Source of the DNA: UBA12014 sp029248335
Lineage (GTDB): Bacteria > Planctomycetota > Phycisphaerae > Phycisphaerales > SM1A02
Reading direction: 5' to 3'
DNA length: 15,056 nucleotides
Assembly: GCA_029248335.1 (NCBI GenBank)
Contig: JAQWJM010000087.1
Location: 1-15,056, forward strand
Below the pieces are notes generated by a model. It did no database searches. It had not been told where the DNA came from and worked only from the letters and a program-made list of their open reading frames with translations. Made by a program: the position numbers and the translations under genes. This document shows, one piece after another, positions 1 to 7,687 of this stretch; position 1 is the first letter of the stretch; each line of letters starts with the position of its first letter.

Positions 1-699
1 GTGCTTCCGACCCGCGAGATCGTCGAGATGGCGAAGTCGCACGGCGTCGAGACGATCGTCGACGGCGCCCACGCGCCGGGGATGCTCGATCGACCGGTGG
101 CGGACATCGGCGACCCCGTCGCCTGGACCGGCAACCTTCACAAGTGGCCGTGCGCACTTCGCGGCACGGCGGTTCTCGTGGTCCGGTCGGATTTCGAGGA
201 TCGGATCAAGCCGACGGTGATCAGTCATCATCTCGACCAGGCGTTCACGGCGGAATTCGACTGGCAGGGAACCTTCGATCCCGTGCCGTGGATCCTCGCG
301 AAGGACGCGATCGGCTTCATGGACCGCTTCGGCGGCTGGGCCGAGGTGCGGCGTCGCAATCGCGAACTCACGATCGCGGCGCACGCGATGCTCGTCGAAC
401 GCCTCGGGGTGAAACCCATCTCCCCGCTCGACGGTTCATCGCTCGGCTTCATGGCGACGTTGCCGCTGCCCGATCGGCTCCAGCCCGACGGGGGTGGACC
501 GCCGCTGCCGTCGGCCGAGCCGAAAACCGGTCCACTCGAAGTTCCGGTCGATCCCGTGCAGGCCCGCCTGCTGGAAGAACACCGGATCGAGATTCCGGTC
601 ATGTATCACGGGGGCCGGCGATTCGTGCGATTCAGCGTCCACGTCTACAACGAGTTCGATGAATACGAACGGCTGGCGGACGCGATCGATTCCTGTTGA
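1..699 (+). CDS. PLP-dependent class V aminotransferase (isopenicillin N epimerase-like), 3' part
   Basis: This is the C-terminal 232 residues of a fold-type I PLP enzyme whose 5' end lies outside the window. The GTG at base 1 is most likely an internal Val codon. Seen in the fragment: VDGAHAPG at residues 20-27, where Asp21 should pair with the PLP pyridine nitrogen and His24 sits near the ring, and TGNLHKW at 43-49, where Lys48 is the expected Schiff-base lysine. The C-terminal small domain follows, with IPVMYHGGRRFVRFS near residues 198-212 fitting a substrate-carboxylate arginine region. Class V family members are usually about 380-430 residues, so roughly 150-200 residues are missing. 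The GNxHKW form of the lysine motif is typical of the isopenicillin N epimerase (CefD)-like branch rather than of cysteine desulfurases. The substrate cannot be read from the sequence. The gene converges on the glycosyltransferase at 712, twelve bases away, with a shared hairpin between them. Confidence 0.88.
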   Translation: MLPTREIVEMAKSHGVETIVDGAHAPGMLDRPVADIGDPVAWTGNLHKWPCALRGTAVLVVRSDFEDRIKPTVISHHLDQAFTAEFDWQGTFDPVPWILAKDAIGFMDRFGGWAEVRRRNRELTIAAHAMLVERLGVKPISPLDGSSLGFMATLPLPDRLQPDGGGPPLPSAEPKTGPLEVPVDPVQARLLEEHRIEIPVMYHGGRRFVRFSVHVYNEFDEYERLADAIDSC

Positions 700-721
700 G
701 CCCGCCGTTTCTCACGGGCTC
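698..721. terminator. Hairpin between convergent genes, possible bidirectional terminator
   Basis: GAGCCCG (698-704) and CGGGCTC (715-721) form a perfect 7-bp stem with a 10-base loop. It overlaps the end of the aminotransferase gene and the last codons and stop of the convergent glycosyltransferase. The loop contains a short T run on the plus strand, but neither side has a proper U-tract after the stem. It could stop both transcripts weakly or simply reflect coding sequence. Confidence 0.4.
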
Positions 722-1527
722 GGCGACGGATGTCGATCGAGTCCCGCCTCGCATCGCGTGAGGCCGAGATCGATGCTCCGCTGGAGGCGGGCGAGACTCT
801 CGGGCACGTGATCGCGCGGGAGCTCCGGATGGTCGAGGTGGTACACGAGCGCCCGGCCGTGCACCATCCTGCGTTCGACGCCCAGGTTGTAGAGGCGGAC
901 GCACAGGTCGGAATCCTCACCGATCCCCCAGCCTTCGAAGGCCTCGTCGAACCCGTTGATTCGAACGACGTCGTCCCGCCACATCGCGAGATTGCATCCG
1001 AGCAGTCCGTAGAGATCGTGGTCTCGACGAATTCGCGGCACCGGAAGCCGGACCGCCTTGAAGATCCCGGAAAGACGACCGCGTCGGAGCAGCTTCGGGA
1101 TCGTGGTCCGGCCGTCGAGCACCGCCTCCACGAAACGCTCTGGAATGAACGCACGGCGTCCCTGGACGAAGGCACCGGGCTCCGCGAGCCGGAGATGGTC
1201 CTCCAGCCACCGGGGATGTGGCAGGCAGTCGCCGTCGAGGAAGACGAGGTAGGCGCCGGTCGCGTGGGCGACGCTTTCGTTGAGGATGCGGGTCTTTCGA
1301 AAGCCTTCGTCCGCATGCCAGCAGTGCTTGATCAGCGTCCCCGCGGGTGGTTCGAACGATCGGATCATCGCCGCGGTGGCGTCGGTGGAACCGTCGTCGG
1401 CGACGACGATCTCCTCCGGGCGGCGACTGCCGGCGCAGAGTCGTTGCAGGATCGCTTCGAGGGACCGGGGGGCGTTGTAGGTGCTCACGATCACGCTCGC
1501 GGCGGGCGTACCGGCCTCGCCGCTCAC
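712..1527 (-). CDS. Family 2 glycosyltransferase with GT7C-like C-terminal region
   Basis: A 271-residue cytoplasmic GT-A glycosyltransferase that should transfer a sugar from a nucleotide-sugar donor. Seen: SVIVSTYNAP at 11-20, DDGSTD at 44-49, the metal-binding DGD at 98-100 (FLDGDC), and NGFDEAFEGWGIGEDSDL at 191-208. The last motif resembles the C-terminal acceptor/catalytic region of galactosyltransferase-type enzymes (Glyco_transf_7C) that often follows a GT2 core. No membrane segment is evident. The start is set at GTG 1527. It overlaps the TGA of the upstream glycosyltransferase as GTGA and has GGAG at 1534-1537 with six bases of spacing, so the two genes are probably translationally coupled. 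A longer reading from the GTG pair near 1596-1599 is open but adds only low-complexity residues. Donor and acceptor sugars are unknown; the neighbouring envelope genes suggest polysaccharide or lipopolysaccharide assembly. Confidence 0.87.
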   Translation of the reverse strand: MSGEAGTPAASVIVSTYNAPRSLEAILQRLCAGSRRPEEIVVADDGSTDATAAMIRSFEPPAGTLIKHCWHADEGFRKTRILNESVAHATGAYLVFLDGDCLPHPRWLEDHLRLAEPGAFVQGRRAFIPERFVEAVLDGRTTIPKLLRRGRLSGIFKAVRLPVPRIRRDHDLYGLLGCNLAMWRDDVVRINGFDEAFEGWGIGEDSDLCVRLYNLGVERRMVHGRALVYHLDHPELPRDHVPESLARLQRSIDLGLTRCEAGLDRHPSPSP

Positions 1528-2375
1528 GAACCGCTCCGGTCCGACTCGCGTCGAAGCGGCGGTGAGCTCGGCGGCGGAGTCGGCCGTCGTTCGCACCACG
1601 CCTTCGCGTGCTTGTAGAACGCGCCTTCGGCGTTGCCGAACGCGATCACGAATCCCGCCCAGCCGTCGAGCACGCCGAGTTTGAACACGTAGTGCTTGAC
1701 GAACTCGATGAAGCCTCGGGCCACGGCGCCCGCCATCGATCGGCCGCCGCCCCGGGCGAGCACCTTCTGCGATCCGAGCGTCGAGTAGCGATTGGCCTTG
1801 TGCTGCAGTTCCCCGAGATTCTTGAACGGGATCTGCCAGATGTCGGCGGGAAGGACCGCGACCTCCGCGCCTTCGGCGGGGATCCAGCCCTCGTGCACCG
1901 GGAGCTGGTCGTAGTGCATGCGACCGTTGCGGAACAACTGCGGTTGCCGGAAGTTCGGGTACCAGCCGCTGTGTCGGATCCACCGTCCCATGAACCAGTT
2001 CCGGCGTGGAACCCGCCAGATGTCGACGGCGTCCGGATCGGCGACCACCGCGAGGATGGCGTCCCGGGCCTCCGGCGTGCACCGCTCGTCGGAGTCGAGC
2101 GAGAAGATCCAGTCGCCCCGGCAGGCCGCGATGGCCTTGTTGCGAAGCGGGCCGAAGCCCTCGAAGTCGATCTGCACCACCCGGGCGCCGAGCCGTTCCG
2201 CGATCTCGATCGTGCCGTCCGTCGAATGGGAATCGGCGAGGACGATCTCGTCGGCCCAGAGGACGCTGGAGATCGCCGCTTCGATCTTCTCGGCTTCGTT
2301 GTAGGCGATGACGTAGGCGGTGACGGAAGGGGTGCCGTCCTCGCGTCGGATCCGGGGTGGGGTCTCGTCGGACAT
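1524..2375 (-). CDS. Family 2 glycosyltransferase, WaaE/KdtX-like
   Basis: A 283-residue GT-A glycosyltransferase. Seen: VTAYVIAYNEAEKIEAAI at 18-35, DEIVLADSHSTDGT at 42-55 with Asp48 as the expected nucleotide-binding acidic residue, RNKAIAACRGDWIFSLDSDER at 78-98 with the DxD-type metal site at 94-96, and a helical tail near 215-258 (FIEFVKHYVFKLG) that may contact the membrane. The AYNE...D.HSTDGT...LRN.A....DW...LD.DE pattern matches the LPS-core type of GT2 such as WaaE/KdtX, which add a hexose to the inner core. The exact acceptor here is unknown. ATG 2375 is preferred because the conserved fold starts 17 residues later. Only GTGGG precedes it, with no clear Shine-Dalgarno sequence. 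It lies 35 bases after the helical-repeat gene and overlaps the next glycosyltransferase by 4 bases, so an operon is likely. The Pro/Ser/Arg-rich last 20 residues look like an unstructured tail. Confidence 0.87.
   Translation of the reverse strand: MSDETPPRIRREDGTPSVTAYVIAYNEAEKIEAAISSVLWADEIVLADSHSTDGTIEIAERLGARVVQIDFEGFGPLRNKAIAACRGDWIFSLDSDERCTPEARDAILAVVADPDAVDIWRVPRRNWFMGRWIRHSGWYPNFRQPQLFRNGRMHYDQLPVHEGWIPAEGAEVAVLPADIWQIPFKNLGELQHKANRYSTLGSQKVLARGGGRSMAGAVARGFIEFVKHYVFKLGVLDGWAGFVIAFGNAEGAFYKHAKAWCERRPTPPPSSPPLRRESDRSGS
1534..1537 (-). promoter_or_regulatory. Ribosome binding site deciding the start of the downstream glycosyltransferase
   Basis: On the minus strand GGAG lies six bases before GTG 1527, inside the last codons of the upstream gene. 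With the GTGA stop/start overlap, this favours the 1527 start over the upstream in-frame GTG codons at 1596 and 1599. Confidence 0.65.
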
Positions 2376-2410
2376 CCCACGCAGAATACCGGAGCCCGGC
2401 GTCTCGTGAA

Positions 2411-3451
2411 TCACTCCTCGCCCGCGGCGGCATCCCGTCGTCGTCGTTCCGCCTCGGCGTACCGGGCGGCGTCGGAGGCGTCCGCGGCATCCGCGGCGCG
2501 TTCCGAGGCGGTGGCGAGGAACTCGTCGTTGTACCAGTCCCGCCAGGCGGTGAAACTCCATCCGTTGCCGCTGGTGTCGGCCCCGGTGGCCCGGCTGGTG
2601 ATGCCGATGAGCGAGCGATGCACCTCGGTGCGATAGATCACCACGACGGCATCCATGACCCGCATCACGAAGCCTTCGAGAATCTGGCCGATCACCGGCT
2701 GGAACGCCCCGGAGCCGTCGCCGGTGACGGGAATGAGATTCTGCACGTAGGATCGCTGGGTCCCGATGGCGATCCACGCGAGATCGCTCTTGCGTCGAAC
2801 GCGATCGGCCGAGTACTGCGTCGCGACGAGGTGGGGGATCGCGGGCCAGGCATCCATCACGCCGGCGATGCGACCGGCCCGGTCGATCGTCTCGTGGTTC
2901 CCGCCGCGAAGCGCGGTCTGGAGCACCGCGAGCGTTTCGGCGGCGGCGGGGCCTCGCAGCGAGGCGAGGCAGGCCTCGCGCATGTTCGACTTCGAGCCGT
3001 GGATCGCGGTCCACGCGAGGGCGGCCTGACCGGAGGGACCGGACGCGGCGAGGTGCTCGACCACGGTGCGGCGGACGTCCTCCGCTTCGCCGGCGAAGAC
3101 TTCGGGCATGGCGTAGAGGAAGCCGGGATCGTCGAGGGCTCGAAGTCGTTCGAGGCCGAGGGCCCGGGTCTCGGTCTTCCGCATCCGACCCAGGTTGGTT
3201 CCTCCGATCTCCTCCAGCAGTCGTCGAACGCCGGGGTTCCGTGATGCCGCGAGATTGGCCCGCGCCCGTGCCGAGGTTCGCGCGTCGACCATCGGCGGCA
3301 GCACGCCTTCGTTCGCGATCGGGGTCGGGGACAGGACGCCTTCGGTCCATCCCGACCCATCGCCGGTCCACGGCGGCGCGGCGTGCGTCGGCGCCGGGAG
3401 GGCGGCGATCGTGACGAGCGCGAAGACGATGGGAATGATCGGCAGGGGCAT
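2411..3451 (-). CDS. Exported alpha-helical (HEAT-like) repeat protein
   Basis: A 346-residue protein with a hydrophobic N-terminus (MPLPIIPIVFALVTIAALPA) and a plausible signal peptidase I site after THA at residue 24. The n-region lacks a positive charge, so export is likely but not certain. Residues about 60-290 are a series of paired amphipathic helices resembling HEAT/armadillo-type units (for example REACLASLRGPAAAETLAVL near 158-177 and RAGRIAGVMDAWPAIPHLVA at 191-210). These usually act as protein-interaction scaffolds. The end has a WSFTAWRDWYNDEFL segment (298-312) and an Ala/Arg/Glu-rich charged helix (315-346). No catalytic motif was recognised. ATG 3451 has GGAG eight bases upstream and a TATACT -10-like box about 50 bases away. 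It lies between the SPOR protein and the glycosyltransferases on the same strand, so an envelope role is inferred. Confidence 0.75.
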   Translation of the reverse strand: MPLPIIPIVFALVTIAALPAPTHAAPPWTGDGSGWTEGVLSPTPIANEGVLPPMVDARTSARARANLAASRNPGVRRLLEEIGGTNLGRMRKTETRALGLERLRALDDPGFLYAMPEVFAGEAEDVRRTVVEHLAASGPSGQAALAWTAIHGSKSNMREACLASLRGPAAAETLAVLQTALRGGNHETIDRAGRIAGVMDAWPAIPHLVATQYSADRVRRKSDLAWIAIGTQRSYVQNLIPVTGDGSGAFQPVIGQILEGFVMRVMDAVVVIYRTEVHRSLIGITSRATGADTSGNGWSFTAWRDWYNDEFLATASERAADAADASDAARYAEAERRRRDAAAGEE

Positions 3452-3501
3452 CGGAATCGCTCCGGGGCGTTCGGGCCGGCGACCGGTTCGCCGCCGTTCC
3501 G

Positions 3502-3507
3502 AGTATA
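3502..3507 (-). promoter_or_regulatory. Possible -10 box of the helical-repeat/glycosyltransferase operon
   Basis: On the minus strand TATACT (five of six bases to TATAAT) sits about 50 bases before the ATG at 3451, in the 101-base gap after the SPOR gene. No convincing -35 lies 16-18 bases upstream. It is the only AT-rich hexamer in an otherwise GC-rich gap. Confidence 0.3.
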
Positions 3508-3525
3508 TGGACGGCCTGTCCGGTT

Positions 3526-3544
3526 CCGCGGGGAAACCCCGAGG
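3526..3544 (-). terminator. Weak hairpin downstream of the SPOR gene
   Basis: CCGCGGGG and CCCCGAGG flank an AAA loop and pair at seven of eight positions (one G-A mismatch). It starts nine bases after the stop codon of the minus-strand SPOR gene. There is no U-tract, so it may be a weak or factor-assisted terminator, or chance in GC-rich DNA. Confidence 0.25.
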
Positions 3545-3552
3545 TTCCGGCC

Positions 3553-4320
3553 TCAACGCCCGATCGGGACGACCATCGCGTCGGTCCGGTCGAGTCGCCG
3601 GAGGGCCCGGCCGGCGGCGGCTCGGTCCCGGAAGACCCCGGCCTGAACCTTCCAACCGTCGTCTTCGGATCGAACCCGCACGTCGCCGATGCCGCGACGG
3701 GCGACCTCGCGGCTCACCGCCGCCGCCTGTCGCGTCGCGTTGTCCCGACTCGAAAAACTCCCGAACTGGATCGCGTAGCCGGTCTCGGCGAGTCGGGTGC
3801 GTGCGGTGTCGGCGGTGTCGTTGGAGAGCCCGGCGGCTCGGTCGAGGCAGCGCCGGGCGGTGGTGCGTCGGCCCGCCGCCTCGTAATCCTCGGCGGCGAG
3901 CAGCAGGGCGCGGCCGGCTTCATCGGGTCCGAGGCGGTCGGCGGCTCGCTCGAAGGATTCCGCGGCCTCGAGCCGTCGGCCTTCCCGGCGTTCGAGCACG
4001 CCCTGTTGGACCATGGCTCGTCCGGCGACGCGGGCATCGCTCGAGGTCGCGGCGATCTTCAGGTACCGGCGGGCGTCCGCGGTGGCACCCACCCGCGTGG
4101 CGGCGACGCCGGCGACCAGGGCGGCGTCGCAGCGGAGGGACGGATCCGAGGAACTCACGACCCGGCGGGATTCCGCCAACGCGGTCTCGTTTCGACCGTC
4201 GCGGAGGGCGAGCACGGCGTCGTCGTAGCGGCGTTGCTGCCCCTCGCCGCAGCCCGGCATCCAGGGGACGACGAGCACCATGGCCCAGATCAGGAGGATG
4301 GTCGAGCGGCGGGGAGCCAT
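3553..4320 (-). CDS. Probable lipoprotein with TPR-like helices and C-terminal SPOR domain
   Basis: A 255-residue envelope protein. The N-terminus (MAPRRSTILLIWAMVLVVPW) has two arginines, a hydrophobic core and Cys24 in MPGC. That is an imperfect lipobox (Pro at -2), so lipidation is likely but not assured. Residues about 28-166 are TPR-like helical pairs (DDAVLALRDGRNETALAES, AESFERAADRLGPDEAGRALLLAAEDYEAAG). Residues about 181-253 form a SPOR domain, with YAIQFGSFSSRDNA at 182-195, a central DVRVRSEDDGWKVQAGVFRD and a final VVPIGR. SPOR domains bind denuded glycan strands of peptidoglycan, often at division sites. The start ATG 4320 gives a complete signal; the internal Met14 would remove the n-region. 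It is divergent from the ligase gene, with 21 bases between start codons, and could be the first gene of the minus-strand envelope cluster. Confidence 0.82.
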   Translation of the reverse strand: MAPRRSTILLIWAMVLVVPWMPGCGEGQQRRYDDAVLALRDGRNETALAESRRVVSSSDPSLRCDAALVAGVAATRVGATADARRYLKIAATSSDARVAGRAMVQQGVLERREGRRLEAAESFERAADRLGPDEAGRALLLAAEDYEAAGRRTTARRCLDRAAGLSNDTADTARTRLAETGYAIQFGSFSSRDNATRQAAAVSREVARRGIGDVRVRSEDDGWKVQAGVFRDRAAAGRALRRLDRTDAMVVPIGR

Positions 4321-4341
4321 GAGCCCGTATGGTACGAAGTC
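4321..4341. promoter_or_regulatory. 21-base divergent start region
   Basis: Only 21 bases separate the ATG of the minus-strand SPOR gene (4318-4320) from the ATG of the plus-strand ligase (4342-4344). Neither start has a Shine-Dalgarno sequence. TATGGT at 4329-4334 is a -10-like hexamer seven bases before the ligase ATG, which would give a leaderless or near-leaderless transcript. Any full promoters must overlap the opposite coding sequence. Confidence 0.35.
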
Positions 4342-5814
4342 ATGAAGCTCCACGACCGAATCCGAGGAATGCTGATCCGCCACCCCCTTCGCGAGGTCGC
4401 CGTCGACGACCAGCGCCGGTGGCGGGGGGCCACCATGCTCTACGTCGCCGCGCATCTCGCCAAGGCGATCGAGGCGACCACCGACAAGCCGAGGATCGGG
4501 GTGATGCTGCCGACCTCCGGGCTCTTTCCGGCGGCGTTGCTTGCGGCGTGGCGACTCGGACGGACCGTGGTGCCGCTGAACTACCTTCTCTCGCCCGAGG
4601 ACCTCGCCTTCGTGATCGAGGACGCCGGACTCGACGCGGTGGTGACGGTCGGACCGATGCTGAACTTCACCGGTCAGCTTCCCGACGGCGTGACCGCCAT
4701 CAAGATGGAGCAGCTCGAGGTCAAGGGGCTGCCGCCGCGGACGAAGCGGCGGCCGATGGCCGACGACGAGCCGGCGGTCATCCTCTACACCTCCGGAACC
4801 TCCGGTCGTCCGAAGGGCGTCATCCTCACTTCGGGAAATCTCTCCTCGAACATCGATCAGATCGTCGAGTGGGTGAAGTTCGACCGGCGCGACGTGATGC
4901 TCGGCGTGCTTCCGCAGTTCCACTCCTTCGGTCTGACGGTGCTGACCCTTCTGCCGCTGGCCGTCGGGTGCCGCTCCGTCTACGCGGCGCGGTTCATGCC
5001 CAAGCGGGTCCTGCAGCTCGCCCGAACGCACCGGCCCACCGTGCTGGTCGGCATTCCGTCGATGTTCAATGCGCTCCGGCTCGCGAAGTCGGCGACTCGC
5101 GACGATCTCTCGAGTCTTCGATTCACGGTCGCCGGCGGCGAGCCGCTGCCCGACGCGGTGAGCGACGGGTTCTTCGAGACCTTCGGCATCCGGATCTGCG
5201 AGGGCTACGGGCTCACCGAGACGGCGCCGTGCACCAACTGGTGTCGACCCGACGAGTATCGGGCGCACAAGGTCGGCATGGCGATGCCGGGCATCGAGGA
5301 GCGGATCGTCGGCGAGAACGGTGAGATCCTCGGGCCCGAACAGGACGGTGAAGTCCGCATCAAGGGACCGAACGTCATGCCGGGCTACTACAACCGCCCC
5401 GAGGAGACGGCCGCCGCGTTCGACCAGGACGGCTTCTTCCGGACCGGCGACATGGGGAGGATGGACGCCGACGGCTTCCTCTCGATCACCGGACGCATCA
5501 AGGAGATGCTGATCATCGGGGGCGAGAACGTCTTCCCCCGGGAGATCGAGGAGGTGCTCGACGCGCATCCTTCGGTTCGCGCTTCGGCGGTGATCGGTGC
5601 CCCCGACGAATCCCGCGGTGAGGTGGCCCTCGCCTTCGTGGAGCTGGTCGATGACGCGACCTTCGACGTCACGTCGCTGCGTTCGCACTGTCGGGACCGG
5701 CTTCCGCAGTTCAAGGTCCCGCGGGAGATCCGTCGCCTCGAGGAACTCCCGAGGAATCCGACCGGCAAGATCATGCGGCGGGCGCTCGGGGCGGACACGG
5801 CGGGCATCGACTGA
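4342..5814 (+). CDS. AMP-forming acyl-CoA (or acyl-ACP) ligase
   Basis: A 490-residue member of the ANL adenylate-forming superfamily. It activates a carboxylic acid with ATP to an acyl-AMP and transfers the acyl group to a thiol. Seen in order: the P-loop YTSGTSGRPKG at 149-159, PQFHSFGLT at 191-199 (acyl-pocket region of long-chain ligases), the A5 motif EGYGLTE at 287-293, TGD at 368-370 with the ribose-binding Asp370, the hinge region GRIKEMLIIGGENVFPREIE at 384-403, and NPTGK at 472-476 with the catalytic Lys476. All key residues are present and the length is near the short end of the long-chain acyl-CoA synthetase range. No membrane segment is evident. The chain length of the substrate and the acceptor (CoA or ACP) cannot be decided from sequence. 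ATG 4342 is chosen because residues 3-45 align with the usual N-terminal strand and the next Met codons would cut into it. It converges on the secreted-protein gene at 5857. Confidence 0.92.
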   Translation: MKLHDRIRGMLIRHPLREVAVDDQRRWRGATMLYVAAHLAKAIEATTDKPRIGVMLPTSGLFPAALLAAWRLGRTVVPLNYLLSPEDLAFVIEDAGLDAVVTVGPMLNFTGQLPDGVTAIKMEQLEVKGLPPRTKRRPMADDEPAVILYTSGTSGRPKGVILTSGNLSSNIDQIVEWVKFDRRDVMLGVLPQFHSFGLTVLTLLPLAVGCRSVYAARFMPKRVLQLARTHRPTVLVGIPSMFNALRLAKSATRDDLSSLRFTVAGGEPLPDAVSDGFFETFGIRICEGYGLTETAPCTNWCRPDEYRAHKVGMAMPGIEERIVGENGEILGPEQDGEVRIKGPNVMPGYYNRPEETAAAFDQDGFFRTGDMGRMDADGFLSITGRIKEMLIIGGENVFPREIEEVLDAHPSVRASAVIGAPDESRGEVALAFVELVDDATFDVTSLRSHCRDRLPQFKVPREIRRLEELPRNPTGKIMRRALGADTAGID

Positions 5815-5856
5815 GACCCGATCGGTCCGCTGGCCGACCGTCCCGCACCGTCCGGC

Positions 5857-7602
5857 TCAGCAGTCGCCCCACGTGGCGAGCAGGAGTCCGATGTCCGCGC
5901 CGTCCACGACGCCGTTCCCGTCGAGATCCCCGGGACAGTCGCCCTTCTTCGGACATGAGCCGAAACCGGACAGCAGCAGTCCGAAGTCGGCGCCGTCGAC
6001 GATTCCGTCGCCGTTCAGATCTCCGGTGCAGGGGCAGTCGCCACCGAAGCAGGAGATCTGGATGCCCGCGGTGCCCGTTCCGCCGTCGACCCCGCTGATC
6101 CTGATCCAGAGCGTCTCGCCACAGACGGCGTCGGGCACCAGGGCCACGCTGGATCCGAGACTGCAGAATCCGTCGTCATCGTTGCAGGCGACGGGGACGA
6201 GATCGGTGCAGTCACCCCGGTAGACGTCGACCAGGGTGTTGAAGTCGGAGAAGTTGCAGGTGCCGATCAGCAGTTCACCGTCGCAGACCACGCGATGACG
6301 GAACCAGACGTCGCCGCCTCGAAGGGCCGGTTCGACGCAGTCGGAATCCGGTCCGTCCACGCCTGCGAGGAGCTGTCGGAAGGAGGGAATGCCCTCCGGC
6401 CCGATCTCGATGGCGTCGTCGCAGAGATCGTTGGGCGGAGGGTCGCCGCCGCAGTTGGTCGCCGCGCTCACCGTGCAGAAACTGTCCCAGGTCCACTCGC
6501 AGCAGAGCGGGTCGATCTTGCAGACGAGGTCGCAGCACGTGGGATCCTCGCAGCCCGGCGACTCGTGCGGCACGAGGCAGTCCGCGGGGTTGTCGCACGG
6601 TTCGCCGCAGAAGTCGATGACCTCGATTCGGATCGCGTACACGGGCTCCTCGCAGCCGGAGGCGGTCGGTCCGGGCGTGACGACGAATTCGGTCGGGATC
6701 GCCGGCACGCAGGTGATCAGCGTCGAGTTCTGGCAGCCGGTCGACGCGACGGTGGCGATCGGATCGAGGTCGCAGCCCACGCCTCGGACCGCGAGCATGG
6801 CGTCGGCGGCGCCCATGGTGATCCGGAGCCGGACCTCGCCGTCGAGGTCCTCGTCGAAGCCGGTGAGGTCGAGGTCGTAGACGTCGACGTCCCCGCCCAG
6901 TCGGAAGGTTCCACCGAACTGCCGTCCGGCGACGATGGTCTCCGGCGTGCCGCCGTCACAGGGGTCGTTGGTCTCCGTCTCGCATCCCTCCGCCTCGACC
7001 TGGTCGTTTCCATCGAGCACGACCACGCAGGTGCCGCCACAGAGCGTCTCGCCGAGGGCGGCGCAGACGAAGTCCCAGACCACCTCGCAGCAGGTCGGAT
7101 CCGACACGCACACCACCTCGCAGCATTCCTCGTCTTCGCAGGCCGGGGTGCTGCCGGGTTGGTCGCAGGGGCCGCTATCGGGGTCGCCGCACTCGCCGCC
7201 GCCCGTCGAACAGAGGCTCCCGGCGAGGAAGGCGCAGCTGACGTCCCATGCCGTCTCGCAGCAGAAAGGGTCGATCACGCAGACGGTCTGGCAGCACTCG
7301 ACGTCATCGCAGGAAGGCGTGGCGCCCCCGACGAAGCACCCGCCGCTGGCCATCGCCCCACAGAGGCCGACGCAGGTCGCGTCCGCGAGCTCGACGCAGT
7401 TGGAGTCCCACTCCTCGCAGCAGAACGGGTCCGCCTGGCAGACGCTCTGGCAGCATGCTTCGTCACTGCATCCACCCGCTTCGTGGACGACGAGGCAGCC
7501 CTCGTCGCCGGGGCAGACCTGACCGTGGGCCCTGCCGGTGCCGAAGAGCAGGCAGGACATCGCGGTGATCGAAACGAGCAACGTGGAAATCTGGGATCTC
7601 AT
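5857..7602 (-). CDS. Secreted cysteine-rich mosaic protein with C-terminal dockerin-like repeats
   Basis: A 581-residue exported protein of unknown function. Residues 1-28 are a signal peptide (MRSQISTLLV..., cleavage near AHG/Q). A nine-cysteine module occurs four times, at about 36-77, 89-131, 146-188 and 342-384, with the pattern C-x8-C-x4-CC-x3-C-x5-CC-x3-WD-x2-C-x7-C (the first copy is one residue shorter before WD). Residues about 205-335 are a beta-rich region resembling pre-peptidase C-terminal (PPC) domains (GGTFRLGGDVDVYDLDL). Residues 389-516 are a beta-rich domain with GTCNFSDFNTLVDVY and ACNDDD, also found three times in the neighbouring 770-residue protein. The last 55 residues hold two dockerin-like calcium loops (DLNGDGIVDGADFG and DLDGNGVVDGADIG) ending WGDC. 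The cysteines imply oxidative folding outside the cytoplasm. No catalytic motif is visible. No Shine-Dalgarno precedes ATG 7602. It is a paralogue of the upstream gene at 7803-10115. Confidence 0.85.
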   Translation of the reverse strand: MRSQISTLLVSITAMSCLLFGTGRAHGQVCPGDEGCLVVHEAGGCSDEACCQSVCQADPFCCEEWDSNCVELADATCVGLCGAMASGGCFVGGATPSCDDVECCQTVCVIDPFCCETAWDVSCAFLAGSLCSTGGGECGDPDSGPCDQPGSTPACEDEECCEVVCVSDPTCCEVVWDFVCAALGETLCGGTCVVVLDGNDQVEAEGCETETNDPCDGGTPETIVAGRQFGGTFRLGGDVDVYDLDLTGFDEDLDGEVRLRITMGAADAMLAVRGVGCDLDPIATVASTGCQNSTLITCVPAIPTEFVVTPGPTASGCEEPVYAIRIEVIDFCGEPCDNPADCLVPHESPGCEDPTCCDLVCKIDPLCCEWTWDSFCTVSAATNCGGDPPPNDLCDDAIEIGPEGIPSFRQLLAGVDGPDSDCVEPALRGGDVWFRHRVVCDGELLIGTCNFSDFNTLVDVYRGDCTDLVPVACNDDDGFCSLGSSVALVPDAVCGETLWIRISGVDGGTGTAGIQISCFGGDCPCTGDLNGDGIVDGADFGLLLSGFGSCPKKGDCPGDLDGNGVVDGADIGLLLATWGDC

Positions 7603-7681
7603 GGTGTCGGCGGGGTCTCGAGGGGAGGCAAGCGGACGGATGGCTTGTACGCCGGGAGACCGCCTTGGTTCCCGAACTTCA

Positions 7682-7687
7682 ACTATA
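7682..7687 (-). promoter_or_regulatory. Possible -10 box for the 581-residue secreted protein gene
   Basis: On the minus strand TATAGT (five of six to TATAAT) lies 80 bases before ATG 7602, downstream of the terminator at 7740-7765. No good -35 is seen at 16-18 bases. The position after a strong terminator supports an independent promoter here. Confidence 0.35.

Noticed and set aside
712..2490. 592-codon minus-strand frame that would enlarge the second glycosyltransferase
   Set aside because: The upstream half overlaps the first glycosyltransferase in another frame and is Arg/Pro-rich. GTG 1527 with GGAG and the GTGA overlap is a far better start.
3553..5688. 711-codon minus-strand frame extending the SPOR protein upstream
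   Set aside because: The part above 4320 is antisense to the acyl ligase and lacks protein features. ATG 4320 begins a proper signal sequence.
5811..5860. Terminator between the convergent ligase and 581-residue genes
   Set aside because: Only a 5-bp CGGTC/GACCG stem and a distant CTGAG/CTCAG pair are present, with no U-tract, so support is too weak.
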